A stretch of DNA of 64,000 nt from positions 1,612,001 through 1,676,000 of the forward strand of contig NZ_CP082284.1 in NCBI RefSeq assembly GCF_019880225.1. Direction: 5' to 3'. Below, piece after piece: positions 52,326-62,366 of this stretch. Origin of the DNA: Halobaculum rubrum. GTDB lineage: Archaea; Halobacteriota; Halobacteria; Halobacteriales; Haloferacaceae. The number at the start of each line of letters is the position of its first letter. Position 1 is the stretch's first letter. A program made the position numbers and the translations under genes. The notes under the pieces were generated by a model. The model was not told the origin of the DNA and ran no database searches. It saw only the letters and a program-made list of their open reading frames with translations.

Positions 52326-54104
52326 ATGACCGATTACTTCGAGATCCACGAGCGGGACGGGCCCGCTCGGCTCGGGGAACTCCGCCTCGACTCCCCGCTC
52401 ACGACCCCGGCGCTCGCGGACGACGTGACCCGCGACGCCGGGTCGCTGTGGAACGCCGAGCGCGACGTTCCGACGGGCGACGACGCGGTGCTCACGATCC
52501 TTCCACACCGCGCGTACCCTGCGGGCACCCGTGAGGAGGTCGTCGACGCGTTCGCCCCCGACTACGCCGAGTCGGCCGCCGCCGTCGACGCGGCGACCGC
52601 CGCTGTCATCACCAGCGACGCGCCCGAGGCGGGCGGCGCCGCCGACGCGTCCGTGGACGCGTACGTGCTCTCGAACGCGCAGGGCGTCGTCGGCCACGCC
52701 TCGGCGTTCGCCGACGCAGTGATCGACGTACGCGAGGCGGTCCCCGCCGACACCGCGCTGTACCTGTCGGGGGTCGCCACGCCGCTGAACGTCGCGACGC
52801 TCGTGTACGCCGGCGTCGACCTCGTCGACGCGAAGCGCGCACGAGTGAAGGGGTCGCAGGGCATGTACCTCACCGACGAGGGCGAGCGGTTCCTGGAGGA
52901 CCTTGACGAACTCCCCTGCTCGTGTCCCGCGTGTCAGGTACCGCGCGAGGAGTTCGACCGCGCCGCCTGCGAGAAGCACAACGTCAACGCCCTCGCGGCC
53001 GAACTCCGACGCGTCCGCCGGCGTATTCGCGAGGGCCGCCTCCGCGACTACGTCGAGGGACAGGCCCGCCACGAGCAGTGGCTCACCGCGGCGTTCCGCG
53101 AGTTGGACCAGCAGTACGCCTACGTGGAGGAGCGCGCACCCGTCGCTCGCAACAACGAACTTGCGGCGGCGACGAGCGACACGATCCGCCGGCCGGAGAT
53201 CCAGCGGTTCGCGCAGCGCGTGAGCGAGCGCTACGTCAACCGCTTCCGCAACCCGCTCGTGCTGGTTCCGTGTTCGGCGCGCAAGCCGTACTCCGAGAGC
53301 CAGAGCCACGGGCAGTTCCACGACGCCGTCCAGTTCCGCGCGCACCTCGCGTCGATGACCTCGCCCATCGGCGTCGTCCCGCAGGAACTGGAACTCACCT
53401 ACCCCGCCCAGCACTACGACACCGTGGTGACCGGGCGGTGGTCGGAGGACGAGAAGCAGTTCGTCGCCGAGGTGCTCCGGCGATATCTGGAGCGCAACGA
53501 GTATCCCAGAGTGATCGCCCACGTCCCCGAGGACGGCTACCGAGCGATCTGCGAGCGCGTCGAGGAGCAGGTCGACGTGCCCTTCGAGTACACGGTCGAG
53601 GGCCACCCGACGACGACCGAGTCCATCGGGAACCTCATGTCCACCCTCGACGGGGAGTTGAAGTACACGAAGCGGGAGCGCCAGCACAACACCGTTCGCG
53701 CTATCGCGGACTACATGCTCGGCGACGGCGCCGGCGACGACCTGTTCGACGAGCTGAACACGCGCTCGCGGTACCCCAAGCTCCAGGTCCGCGACGACGA
53801 GGAGGAACTGCTCGCGACGATGGTGCCCACCTACGGCGCGCTGGCGTTCACCCTCGCGGGCGCCCGCCGGTGGGTCGACAGCGACGCGCCGACGAAGACC
53901 GTCGAGATCGACTCGTTCGTCCCACAAGGGAGCGTGCTCGCCCCCGGCGTCGTCGACGCGGACGACGACATCCGCGTCGGCGACGAGGTCGTCGTCGAGG
54001 GGCCGCGGGCGTTCGCGGTCGGCCGCGCGGAGATGCACGGCGCGGAGATGTGCTCGTCGACCCGGGGGATCGCGGTCGACGTGCGCCACAGCGAGGAGTT
54101 GTAA
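52326..54104 (+). CDS. arcS: Archaeosine synthase ArcS, 592 aa
   Basis: Acts on preQ0-15 tRNA to form archaeosine, in some archaea together with a radical SAM partner. The N-terminal third resembles TgtA (MTDYFEIHERDGPARLGELR; YLSGVATPLNVATLVYAGVD) but has lost the TGT catalytic Asp pair. The landmark PCSARKPYSESQSHGQFHDA (about residues 317-336) carries the ArcS-specific Cys. A PUA domain closes the protein (PTYGALAFTLAGARRWV; VDADDDIRVGDEVVVEGPRA). A short TGT-like zinc motif CSCPACQ (about 199-205) is retained. Confidence 0.95.
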   Translation: MTDYFEIHERDGPARLGELRLDSPLTTPALADDVTRDAGSLWNAERDVPTGDDAVLTILPHRAYPAGTREEVVDAFAPDYAESAAAVDAATAAVITSDAPEAGGAADASVDAYVLSNAQGVVGHASAFADAVIDVREAVPADTALYLSGVATPLNVATLVYAGVDLVDAKRARVKGSQGMYLTDEGERFLEDLDELPCSCPACQVPREEFDRAACEKHNVNALAAELRRVRRRIREGRLRDYVEGQARHEQWLTAAFRELDQQYAYVEERAPVARNNELAAATSDTIRRPEIQRFAQRVSERYVNRFRNPLVLVPCSARKPYSESQSHGQFHDAVQFRAHLASMTSPIGVVPQELELTYPAQHYDTVVTGRWSEDEKQFVAEVLRRYLERNEYPRVIAHVPEDGYRAICERVEEQVDVPFEYTVEGHPTTTESIGNLMSTLDGELKYTKRERQHNTVRAIADYMLGDGAGDDLFDELNTRSRYPKLQVRDDEEELLATMVPTYGALAFTLAGARRWVDSDAPTKTVEIDSFVPQGSVLAPGVVDADDDIRVGDEVVVEGPRAFAVGRAEMHGAEMCSSTRGIAVDVRHSEEL

Positions 54105-54155
54105 GGTCGGCGGCGAGGAGCTGTACGCGGGCGCTTTGAGACCGCGCCCGCCGGC

Positions 54156-56339
54156 TCAGATCTCTTCCCAGTCGACGCGGTCGCGGTACTCCTCGCGCAG
54201 CAGGTGGCATTTGATCCCGTGGCCGTCGCTCGCCTCGTGGACCGCCGGCTCCTCCTGTTCGCACACGTCGCCGATCTTGTGCGGGCACCGTGGATGGAAC
54301 CGACAGCCCGACGGGACGTTCGACGGGTCGGGCACGTCGCCCTCGAGAACGATCCGGTCGTCGGCGTCGACGCGACCCGGGATCGCCGACAGGAGCGCCT
54401 CCGTGTACGGGTTGTACGGCGGCGCGAACACCTCCTCGGTCGTCCCCGTCTCGACTAGTTCACCGAGGTACATCACGGCGACGCGGTCGCAGATGTGCTC
54501 GATAACCGAGAGGTTGTGGCTGATGAACAGGTACGACAGTCCCAGATCCTCCTGCAGGTCCGACAGGAGGTTGAGGATCTGCGCCTGGATCGAGACGTCG
54601 AGCCCCGACACCGGCTCGTCGAGGACGATCAGCTCGGGGTTGACAGCCAGCGCCCGCGCGATCGCGACGCGCTGTTGTTGCCCGCCCGAGAGGTCGCCCG
54701 GCTTTCGCTCCAGGTGACGTTCGTCGAGGCCGACCTCGGTGACCAGCTCGCGCGCGCGCTCGCGCCGCTCGTCGCCGTCCGCGAGGCCGTGGAGCTTCAT
54801 CGGGCGTCGGAGGATCTGCCCGACCGTTCGTCGGGGGTTGAGGCTCGACTGCGGGTTCTGGAACACCACTTGCAGGTCGCGGCGAACGTCGCGGAGCTCG
54901 GCCTTCGAGGCGGCCGTGATGTCGCGCCCCTGGTAGACGACGGTCCCCTCGGTCGGCTCGAGCAGCCGGAGGATGGCCCGTGCGGCCGTGGACTTGCCGC
55001 AGCCGGACTCGCCGACGAGGCCGAGCGTCTCCCCGGCGCCGATTTCGAGGTCGATCCCGTCGACGGCTCGCACGGTCTCGCCGCGCCCGAGGAGGTCGTC
55101 GATAACGTTCCCCGTCTCGAAGTGCTTCTTCAGCCCGGTCGCCGAGAGGACAGGTCCGTCATCGCGTCCCTCGACGCCGTCCGCGTCGGGGACGCCCGGG
55201 GTCGCGCCGTCGGTCGCCGTGGCGCGCCAGGAGAGCGTCCGCGGTTCGTGGTCGTAGGTGTACTCCATGTCGTCGATCTTCTCGTGGCGGTAGCACGCGA
55301 CCTCCCGCGTCTCCCCGTCGACGGCGATCGTCTCGAGGTCCGGGTGGGCGGTCCGGCAGTCCTCGGTCGCGCCGGGACACCGGTCGGCGTACTTACAGCC
55401 GCGGAAGCCGCCGCCCGTGAGGTCCGGCATCGATCCCTCGATGACCCGGAGCCGGTCCGGCTCCGCGGTGTCTCCGCCGACCGCATCGGCGTCGAGGCCG
55501 GGGTTGCTCGCCAGCAGCCCCTTCGTGTACGGATGGTGCGGTTCGGCGAACATCGATTCGACCCGCCCCGACTCGACGACGCTCCCGCCGTACATCACGA
55601 GCACGCGATCACACACCTCGCGGACGACGCCGAGGTCGTGGGTGATGAACAGCACGCTCATGCCGAACTCGTCGCGGAGTTCGACCAGCAGGTCCAGGAT
55701 CTGTGCCTGGATCGTCACGTCGAGCGCGGTCGTCGGCTCGTCCGCGACGAGCAGGTCCGGCTCGCTCGCGATCGCGATCCCGAAGACGATCCGCTGTTTC
55801 TGCCCGCCGGAGAACTGGTGGGGGTACTCGTCGTACCGGGCGGTCGCGTTCGGGATCCCGACGCGCTCCATGATCTCGACCGACCGCTGCTTGACCGCAT
55901 CGCCGGCCATCGAGGGGTCGTTGCTTCGGACCGCCTCGGCGACCTGCTTGCCGACGGTCATCGTGGGATTCAGCGTGCCCGTCGGGTCCTGGAACACCAT
56001 GCTGGCGTCCGTACCGCGGAACTCGCGGAGTTCGGCCTCGCTCATCGAGAGCACGTCCCGGCCGTCGAAGTCGGCGGTTCCGCCGACGATCTCTCCCGGG
56101 GAGTCGATGAGCCGGAGGATCGATTCGGCGGTCGCGCTCTTGCCCGCGCCGGACTCGCCCACGAGGCCGACGATCTCGCCCTGGTCGAGGTGGAGATCGA
56201 CCTCGTCGACGGCGCGGACGACGCCCTCTTCCGTCCGAAACACCGTCTCCAGGTCCCGGACGGTGAGCAGGCGGTCGTCGGCGGTCGTCGCGGTCGTGTT
56301 CGGTTCTGCGTCCGTCGGCGGTGTAGAGTGACTACTCAT
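54156..56339 (-). CDS. Fused double ATPase of a peptide-type ABC transporter, 727 aa
   Basis: Two complete ABC ATPase domains in one chain, equivalent to DppD plus DppF. First: Walker [10 protein letters not shown] (about 57-65), signature [15 protein letters not shown], Walker [13 protein letters not shown], with a [15 protein letters not shown] cysteine motif after it. Second: Walker [10 protein letters not shown] (about 440-448), signature [15 protein letters not shown], Walker [13 protein letters not shown], and a final CRFHPRCP...C motif. Both halves keep all catalytic residues, so both should bind ATP. The start overlaps the DppC-like permease stop. Last gene of the operon that begins with the DUF1028 gene. 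Confidence 0.92.
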   Translation of the reverse strand: MSSHSTPPTDAEPNTTATTADDRLLTVRDLETVFRTEEGVVRAVDEVDLHLDQGEIVGLVGESGAGKSATAESILRLIDSPGEIVGGTADFDGRDVLSMSEAELREFRGTDASMVFQDPTGTLNPTMTVGKQVAEAVRSNDPSMAGDAVKQRSVEIMERVGIPNATARYDEYPHQFSGGQKQRIVFGIAIASEPDLLVADEPTTALDVTIQAQILDLLVELRDEFGMSVLFITHDLGVVREVCDRVLVMYGGSVVESGRVESMFAEPHHPYTKGLLASNPGLDADAVGGDTAEPDRLRVIEGSMPDLTGGGFRGCKYADRCPGATEDCRTAHPDLETIAVDGETREVACYRHEKIDDMEYTYDHEPRTLSWRATATDGATPGVPDADGVEGRDDGPVLSATGLKKHFETGNVIDDLLGRGETVRAVDGIDLEIGAGETLGLVGESGCGKSTAARAILRLLEPTEGTVVYQGRDITAASKAELRDVRRDLQVVFQNPQSSLNPRRTVGQILRRPMKLHGLADGDERRERARELVTEVGLDERHLERKPGDLSGGQQQRVAIARALAVNPELIVLDEPVSGLDVSIQAQILNLLSDLQEDLGLSYLFISHNLSVIEHICDRVAVMYLGELVETGTTEEVFAPPYNPYTEALLSAIPGRVDADDRIVLEGDVPDPSNVPSGCRFHPRCPHKIGDVCEQEEPAVHEASDGHGIKCHLLREEYRDRVDWEEI

Positions 56340-57240
56340 CGGTGACTCCGAATTCGGTGCTCGCGTCCGGATCCAGGATGTCGCGGATGCCGTCCCCGAA
56401 GAGGTTGAACCCGAGGACGGTCAGGCCGATGCCGAGGCCCGGGAAGATCGCCATCCACGGCGCCTGCGTGAGGTACTGCTTCGCCTGCTGGAGCATCAGC
56501 CCCCACGACGGCGTCGGGGGCTGGGCGCCCAGACCGAGGAACGACAGCCCCGCGGCGGCCAGAATGGCGAAGGAGATACTGATGCTCGCCTGGACGATGA
56601 TCGGCGCGGCCGCGTTCGGCAACACCTCCCTGAAGAGGACGTACGAGTCCCGCTCGCCCAGCGCACGGGCGGCCTCGACGAACTCCTCTTGGGAGACGGA
56701 GATCGCCTCCGATCTGGTCACCCGCGCGAAGTACGGGATGTACACGAGCCCGAGCGCGAGGATCGCGTTGTTGAGCGTCGGCCCGATCACCGCCGTGATC
56801 GTCATCGCGACGAGGATCGGCGGGAAACTCATCAACACGTCCATCGTCCGCATGACCGCGTCGTCGACCGCGCCGCCGGCGTAGCCGGCCAACCCGCCCA
56901 GCGGGACGCCGAACGCCGAGGCGATCACGACGCTCGACAGCCCCACGTAGAGGCTGATGCGTACGCCCAAGAGGGTGCGCGAGAACATGTCGCGACCGAA
57001 GTTGTCGGTCCCGAACGGATGCTCCGCGCTCGGGGCGGCGAAGCGGTTCTGGATGTCGACCTGATTGGCCGCCTCCTGAGAGATCAACATCGGGGAGACA
57101 ATCGCCAGCACGACCAGCCCGAGGATGAGACCGAGGCCGACGACGGCCTTCGTGTTGTGCCGGATGCTCCGAGCGAGCCTGTACAGCCGCTCGCGCTGAT
57201 ATTCGTCGACGAACCGGGCGGTTCCGGTCTCGGCAGCCAT
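56332..57240 (-). CDS. Peptide-type ABC permease (DppC class), 302 aa
   Basis: Six membrane segments. The DppC landmark HPFGTDNFGRDMFSRTLLG (about residues 74-92) and the EAA loop EEFVEAARALGERDSYVLF (about 184-202) are clear, with FLGLGAQPPTPSWG near the end. Its ATG overlaps the DppB-like gene by one base, and its stop overlaps the ATPase gene by eight bases. Confidence 0.92.
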   Translation of the reverse strand: MAAETGTARFVDEYQRERLYRLARSIRHNTKAVVGLGLILGLVVLAIVSPMLISQEAANQVDIQNRFAAPSAEHPFGTDNFGRDMFSRTLLGVRISLYVGLSSVVIASAFGVPLGGLAGYAGGAVDDAVMRTMDVLMSFPPILVAMTITAVIGPTLNNAILALGLVYIPYFARVTRSEAISVSQEEFVEAARALGERDSYVLFREVLPNAAAPIIVQASISISFAILAAAGLSFLGLGAQPPTPSWGLMLQQAKQYLTQAPWMAIFPGLGIGLTVLGFNLFGDGIRDILDPDASTEFGVTDE

Positions 57241-58199
57241 CAGCCCTCACCTCCGGCGATGACACGCGGGTCGATGACCGCGTACAGGAGATCGACCACG
57301 AGGTTGCTGGTCATGAAAACGACCGCGATGGTGAGCACAGACCCCTGGATCAGCGGCGCGTCGCGGTTGAGCAGCGCGTTGAACGCGAGCCGGCCGAGCC
57401 CGGGGTACGCGAACAGCTGCTCGATGATGATGATCCCGCCGAACAGGAAGCCCAGCTGGAAGCCGATCACGGTCAACACCGGGAGGAACGCGTTCCGGAG
57501 CGCGTGCCGGAGGACGATCCGGCGGCTCGTCAGCCCCTTCATGCGCGCGAGGTCGATGTACCCCGAGCGGAGTTCCTCGATGAGCGACGAGCGGGTCATC
57601 CGTGTGATGTGGGCCATCAGGCTGAATCCGAGCGCGCCCGCCGGCAGGAGAACGTGTGCGAACGCCCCCGTGAGGTCCTCCGTCGGACTCACGTACCCGG
57701 AGGGTGGCAACAGCGAGGCGTACTGCGCGATCAGGAGGATGAGCAGCATCCCCCAGAAGAAGTTCGGAAGGCTGATGCCGGTGAACGCGGCGACGCTCGT
57801 CAGGAAGTCCTTCCACGTGTTCTGCTCGACGGCGGCGACGATCCCCATCGGGATGGCGACGATGACCGCGATGGTCAACGCCGTGAACGCGAGGAACGCG
57901 CTCGCGGGGAACCGCTGGGCGATGAGCGTCGCCACCGGGTCGCCGAACCGAAGTGACCGACCCAGATCGCCTTGGAGAACTCCGGCGATCCAGTCGATGT
58001 ACCTGATGTACACGGGCTGGTTGAGTCCGAGTTGCTGTCGGAGCACCTCCACTTGCTCCTGGCTGCCGCTGGTCCCCAGGATCATCACCGCTACGTCGCC
58101 CGGGAGCACGTTCACGAGGGCGAACGTGATGACCGAGGCGCCGAACAGCGTCCCGACGAGGAAGACGAGCCGACGGGCCGCATAGCGTGTCAGGCTCAT
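57240..58199 (-). CDS. Peptide-type ABC permease (DppB class), 319 aa
   Basis: DppB-like: RRLVFLVGTLFGASVITFAL forms helix 1, PGDVAVMILGTSGSQEQ (about residues 32-48) is the DppB landmark, and the EAA loop is RSGYIDLARMKGLTSRRIVL (about 215-234). Six membrane segments. It starts 14 bases after the binding-protein gene, without a visible own promoter, unlike its counterpart at 38908-39903. Confidence 0.92.
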   Translation of the reverse strand: MSLTRYAARRLVFLVGTLFGASVITFALVNVLPGDVAVMILGTSGSQEQVEVLRQQLGLNQPVYIRYIDWIAGVLQGDLGRSLRFGDPVATLIAQRFPASAFLAFTALTIAVIVAIPMGIVAAVEQNTWKDFLTSVAAFTGISLPNFFWGMLLILLIAQYASLLPPSGYVSPTEDLTGAFAHVLLPAGALGFSLMAHITRMTRSSLIEELRSGYIDLARMKGLTSRRIVLRHALRNAFLPVLTVIGFQLGFLFGGIIIIEQLFAYPGLGRLAFNALLNRDAPLIQGSVLTIAVVFMTSNLVVDLLYAVIDPRVIAGGEG

Positions 58200-58212
58200 G
58201 TGGCGGTTCAGC

Positions 58213-59889
58213 TCACCCCTGATCCATCCACACCCGACCGAAGCCGAGTTCGCTGTTGTTCGGCGAGAGCACGGTGTCCAGCCCGTGGACGTGATCCTTC
58301 GCGGCGAGCGTCCCGTCGCGGAACCACAGCATCACGTCCGGGACGTCCTCGTGGATGATGGACTGCGCCTCCTGGTACAGCGGGATCGCCTCCTCGCGAC
58401 TCGGGGCCTGCGCGGCGTCGGCGACGGCCTGGTCGTACTCGTCGTTGGCGTAGCCGCGGAAGTTGAACGAGCCGTCGCTGGTCCACAGGGAGGTGTACAG
58501 GTACGCCGGCTCCCAGAAGGTGAAGAAGTTCACCATCGAGAGCGTGAAGTCCCCGTTCGCAAACACCTGCGTGAGCCAGTCGCTCCACTGGAGCTGCTGG
58601 ATCTCCACGTTCAGTCCCGCCTGCTGGAAGAACTGCTGCATGAGCGTCGCGGCGTCGACGTGCCACGGGTAGTTCGTGGTCACCTTGAACGTGAGGTCGA
58701 ACTCGCCGACGTCGTACTGCGACTGCTCGAACAGCTCGGCCGCCCGGTCGAAGTCCTGCTCGCGCGGCGAGAGATCGTTGTTACGGAAGGCGCTGTTCGG
58801 GAAACTCGGGCTCGCGGTCGGCTCGCCGTTGCCGAACAGGGCACCCTCGACGAGCGCCTGCTTGTCGATACAGAAGTCGACGGCCTTCCGGAAGTCCGGG
58901 TCGTCGAACGGCGGCTCCGTGTTGTTCATGTTGAGGAACGCCCACGACAGCGGCGACCACGTCCGCGTCTTGAGGTCGTCGCCGTCGTTCCCGACGACGC
59001 TGTTGATGTCGTCCAGCGGGATGTCGTTGATGACGTCGTAGCTTCCCTCCTGAATCCCCACAAGCCGGCTGTCGGGGTCGGTGACGGTCCGCTCCTCGAC
59101 GGCGTCGAGGTACGGTCCCTCGCCCCAGTAGTCGGCGAACGCCTCCAGCTCGGCCCGGTTCCCCTGCTGGCGCATGACGAACTGGAACGGCCCCGTGCCG
59201 ATCGGCTCGTCGCCGATCGTGTCGCCCGAGTCCGCCGGGACGATGGACGTCCCCGAGAACGCGAGCTGCCGGAGGAGGGGCTGGTACCGCTCGGACTGGT
59301 TGATCACGACGGTGTAGTCGTCCTCGACCTCGACCGAGTCGGTCGACCCGAAGACGAACTGCATGATGGCGCCCGTCTCGGGGTCGGCGATGCGGTCGAA
59401 GCTGTACTTCACGTCCTCGGCGGTGAGCTCCGTCCCGTCGTGGAACGTCACGCCCTCCCGGAGCGAGAACGTGTACGTCATGAGGTCGTCGCTGACCTCC
59501 CAGTCGGTGGCGAGCCCGGGACTGGCGACGTCCGGATCGGTCGACAGCTCCAGGTCCCTCGTCAGTCCGACGAGCGCATCGTACACGCTGTTGAGGAAGC
59601 GGCCGGTGCTGGCGGTCGCGGTCTGATGGATGTCGAGGTTCTGCGTCACCTCGCTGTGGCCCCAGACGAGCGTGCCGCCCTCCTGGATCTCGCCGGGGTC
59701 CGCGGTGGTCGTCTCCTCGCCGCCCCCGTCGCCACCGCCGTCGGTGGCGTCGGTCGGTTCCTCGGTCTCATCGCCGCCGCCGGCGCAGCCGGCCATCGCG
59801 GTCATGCCGCCGGCGCCCGCGAGGCCAGTTGCCTTCAGGAAGCGGCGGCGATCGACGTCTGTCGGGTCGAAGTCGGTGTTGTCGGTCAT
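58213..59889 (-). CDS. Peptide-type ABC substrate-binding lipoprotein, 558 aa
   Basis: Tat lipoprotein signal: DRRRFLKATGLAGAGGMTAM then AGC (lipobox M-A-G-C). A Thr/Asp/Gly linker follows (EEPTDATDGGGDGGGEETTT). Then the SBP family 5 fold: SEVTQNLDIHQTATASTG, VTFHDGTELTAEDVKYSFDR and the C-terminal DVMLWFRDGTLAAKDHVHGL. It differs clearly from the first binding protein, so the two importers should have different ligands. Follows the DUF1028 gene by 14 bases. Confidence 0.92.
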   Translation of the reverse strand: MTDNTDFDPTDVDRRRFLKATGLAGAGGMTAMAGCAGGGDETEEPTDATDGGGDGGGEETTTADPGEIQEGGTLVWGHSEVTQNLDIHQTATASTGRFLNSVYDALVGLTRDLELSTDPDVASPGLATDWEVSDDLMTYTFSLREGVTFHDGTELTAEDVKYSFDRIADPETGAIMQFVFGSTDSVEVEDDYTVVINQSERYQPLLRQLAFSGTSIVPADSGDTIGDEPIGTGPFQFVMRQQGNRAELEAFADYWGEGPYLDAVEERTVTDPDSRLVGIQEGSYDVINDIPLDDINSVVGNDGDDLKTRTWSPLSWAFLNMNNTEPPFDDPDFRKAVDFCIDKQALVEGALFGNGEPTASPSFPNSAFRNNDLSPREQDFDRAAELFEQSQYDVGEFDLTFKVTTNYPWHVDAATLMQQFFQQAGLNVEIQQLQWSDWLTQVFANGDFTLSMVNFFTFWEPAYLYTSLWTSDGSFNFRGYANDEYDQAVADAAQAPSREEAIPLYQEAQSIIHEDVPDVMLWFRDGTLAAKDHVHGLDTVLSPNNSELGFGRVWMDQG

Positions 59890-59903
59890 GTGTTTGGGTT
59901 TCG

Positions 59904-60629
59904 TTAGTACTTCAGTCCGAAGTCGAGTATCTCGTCGGGGTACTCCCCGAGCATCTCGTCGGTCGACGCGGGCAGATCCGTCTCCGTCTGCTTGCCCAAC
60001 TCGAACGCCTCGCGAAGGTCGCCGACCGGGTCCTCCGAGTTGTCGATACGGAGGTTGTGGTACAGTTTGGGGTCGGGCGAGTGGACGAGCAGCGCCGCGC
60101 TGATCTTCCCACGTTTGTCGCCGCCGGCCCCCTGGCCGGCTTCGAGGGCGGTCATGAGGCGCTCGGCGAGTTCCCCCTCAGTCTCTTGGAACGTCTCGCT
60201 GATGTCCTCGATCACGTCGCCGTTCGCGAGCATGTTACCCGCGACGGTGTGGTCGTCTCGTTCGAGGTGGCCGTTCCAGTCCACGCAGTCGTCGCCGCTA
60301 AAGGCGAACGTCCGGCCGTCGCCGTCGATGCCGTGGAGTTGCCGGTAGCTGGCGTGCTCATCGTCCTCCAGCAACGCGTCACACGCCGTCGGCACGCTCA
60401 CGCCGCGGTCGGCGAGGTCCACGGCGTTGGCGCCGTGAGACACCTTGACGAACGACTGCGTCGCCACGGCGGCGTTCTCGCTCACGAACGGACACAGCGC
60501 CCCGACGCCCACGAGCGCGGTGCTGACGGCGACGCCGAACTCGTCGGCGTCGGGGTCGTGTGCGGCGATCGAGAACGTTCCGGGAACGAACCCCCCGGTT
60601 CGACCCACCTGTTTGCTATTCCCTTTCAT
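59904..60629 (-). CDS. DUF1028 Ntn-hydrolase-like protein, 241 aa
   Basis: First gene after the operator-like region of the second peptide-importer operon. Family marks: GTFSIAAHDPDADEFGVAVS (about 17-36), AVATQSFVKVSHGANAVDLA (about 54-73), HTVAGNMLANGDVIEDISET (about 126-145). DUF1028 proteins have a fold of the Ntn-hydrolase type and are often encoded with peptide transporters and amidases. Here the Thr18 of GTFSI would be exposed if 17 residues were trimmed; whether it is autocatalytic is not known. Enzyme substrate unknown, probably an amide of a small molecule. Confidence 0.85.
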   Translation of the reverse strand: MKGNSKQVGRTGGFVPGTFSIAAHDPDADEFGVAVSTALVGVGALCPFVSENAAVATQSFVKVSHGANAVDLADRGVSVPTACDALLEDDEHASYRQLHGIDGDGRTFAFSGDDCVDWNGHLERDDHTVAGNMLANGDVIEDISETFQETEGELAERLMTALEAGQGAGGDKRGKISAALLVHSPDPKLYHNLRIDNSEDPVGDLREAFELGKQTETDLPASTDEMLGEYPDEILDFGLKY

Positions 60630-60661
60630 GGATCGTCACAACATGCCAAGGATATCCAAAG

Positions 60662-60711
60662 AGTATAAGCTATGGGGTCCGGAACTATATTTCCGGATCT
60701 ATTCCAGATCC
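60662..60711 (-). promoter_or_regulatory. Promoter and inverted repeats ahead of the DUF1028-transporter operon
   Basis: A TATA-like AGCTTATACT (minus strand, about 60662-60671) lies about 36 bases before the DUF1028 start. Just upstream are two inverted repeats: TCCGGAA/TTCCGGA (60678-60684 and 60691-60697, spacer CTATAT) and GGATCT/AGATCC (60695-60700 and 60706-60711). They overlap by three bases and look like operator half-sites for a dimeric regulator. No regulator gene is adjacent. Confidence 0.55.
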
Positions 60712-60825
60712 TCGAATTAGTATGCGTATCACCTCTCGATCGTACGGTTACTTTCTAGTGGTTACCAAATATATTCGGCTCTTCGTTCAAATACCCTCCC
60801 GTTCAGTTCGGGGATCGCTCCGTCG

Positions 60826-62262
60826 CTATTCGGCGGCGGAACCGAGTCGCGCGAGCGTCGGCTCGTCGAACCAGTCGGCGACGAGTTGGAGCCCGACCGG
60901 TCTCCCGTCGGCCGTCCCCGCCGGAACCGACAGTGCCGGGTTGCCGGTCTGGTTGAACGGGCTCGTGTTCGTGATCGTCCCCATCACGTCGTCGGTCGTC
61001 GTCACGTCGCCGAAGTCCGGCGCGGTCGTCGGGGTGGTCGGGAGCACCAGCGCGTCGACGTCGTCGAAGTGCCGGTCGACCGCCGCGGTGAACCGCTCGC
61101 GGACGTTCTGGGCGCCGACGTACGCGCGTCCCTCGGTCGCCTCGTACAGCGCCTCGAAGGTGACGGCGCTGTCGACGACGCCGTCCCCCAGCCCGTCCCA
61201 GTCGATGTCGGCCGCCGCGGCGCGCCACGGGTCGGCGTAGCCGGTTCCGCTGGCGCGAACGAGTCCCCGGTTCGCGAGCAGCGATGCGAACTCGGTGTTC
61301 GCGATCACGACGACGGCGGCGGCCATCTCGTCAAACCGCGGGAGCGACACCCCGGTCGCGTCGACGCCCGCGGCCTCCAGATCCGCGATAGCCGCGTTCA
61401 CCGCGTCGCGGACCTCCGGGTCGGCCCCTTCCATCGCCTCCCGCACGACGCCGACAGTCGTCCCGTCGGCGGGCTCGCCGACCGCCGTGTGTGTGTTTTC
61501 GGTCGGACGAGCGGAGTGGGATGAGAGGTCTCGAGGATCCGGCCCCGCGATGGCGTCGTACACGCGAAACACCGTCGACACCGACGACGCCAGCGGGCCG
61601 ACGTGGTCCAGCGAGGGCGCGAGGTCGCCGAACCCGAACCGGGGGACGGTCCGGTGGGTCGGCTTGAGCCCGACGACGCCGCAGTAGGACGCGGGGATCC
61701 GGACGCTGCCGCCCGTGTCGCTCCCCAGCGCCGCGTCGACAAGGTCGGCGGCGACGGCCGCCCCGCTCCCGCTCGAGGACCCGCCGGGGACCCCGTCCTC
61801 GGTCGCCGGGTTGCGGGTCGGTCCGTGCGCACAGGTCTCCCCGGTCGTCGTTAGCGCGAACTCGTCCATGTTGGTGGTGCCGAGGAGCCGCGCGCCCGCC
61901 GTCTCGAGTCGCTCGACGACGGTCGCGTCGTACTGCGGGACGAAGTCGACGCCGGCCGACCCGCACGTCATCGGCACCCCCGCAACGGCCATGTTGTCTT
62001 TCACGGCCACACGAAGCCCCGACAGCGGTCCGTCCGCGCCGCGCTCGTGCCCGCCGTGGTCCTCCACCCGGTAGCGGAAGGCGTTGTATTCGTCGTCGCC
62101 CGGTACGTACTCGCGGGGATCGCGTTCGTCCGTCGACGGCTCGAACGCGGCCGCCATCGCGGCGGCGTCGGTCGCGTCGGCGGCGTACCGTTCGACATCG
62201 CTCGGATCGAGCGCGACGCCGAGTCGGTCGGCTGCGGTTTCGACGTGGTGTTCGTCAGCCAT
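60826..62262 (-). CDS. Amidase (amidase-signature family), 478 aa
   Basis: Hydrolyses amides; includes glutamyl-tRNA amidotransferase A relatives, but no GatB/C is near, so a catabolic role is more likely. The Ser-cisSer-Lys triad is visible: Lys88 ([13 protein letters not shown]), Ser162 (GGSSSGSG) and Ser186 ([11 protein letters not shown]). Length is normal. I chose the ATG that begins MADEHHVET; longer starts at 62277 and 62286 are in frame. Divergent from hyuA with a 101-base gap, and upstream of the DUF1028 operon on the same strand. Confidence 0.88.
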   Translation of the reverse strand: MADEHHVETAADRLGVALDPSDVERYAADATDAAAMAAAFEPSTDERDPREYVPGDDEYNAFRYRVEDHGGHERGADGPLSGLRVAVKDNMAVAGVPMTCGSAGVDFVPQYDATVVERLETAGARLLGTTNMDEFALTTTGETCAHGPTRNPATEDGVPGGSSSGSGAAVAADLVDAALGSDTGGSVRIPASYCGVVGLKPTHRTVPRFGFGDLAPSLDHVGPLASSVSTVFRVYDAIAGPDPRDLSSHSARPTENTHTAVGEPADGTTVGVVREAMEGADPEVRDAVNAAIADLEAAGVDATGVSLPRFDEMAAAVVVIANTEFASLLANRGLVRASGTGYADPWRAAAADIDWDGLGDGVVDSAVTFEALYEATEGRAYVGAQNVRERFTAAVDRHFDDVDALVLPTTPTTAPDFGDVTTTDDVMGTITNTSPFNQTGNPALSVPAGTADGRPVGLQLVADWFDEPTLARLGSAAE

Positions 62263-62350
62263 GCGGTGTGTGGACATGCGGGTCATCAGATATGACTGTT
62301 CCCTCGACGGCGGGCGATGTCCGCGAGGCGAACGCATACAACCCAGCCCC

Positions 62351-62366
62351 CATACCCACGGGTATG
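62351..62366 (+). promoter_or_regulatory. 7-base inverted repeat covering the hyuA start codon
   Basis: CATACCC (62351-62357) and GGGTATG (62360-62366) flank two bases; the last ATG is the start codon. Such a site could be an operator or an RNA stem controlling translation. Confidence 0.45.

Noticed and set aside
51912-54089. Minus-strand open frame of 725 codons over arcS
   Set aside because: Antisense shadow of tgtA-arcS; repetitive Val/Arg/Gly composition and no motif.
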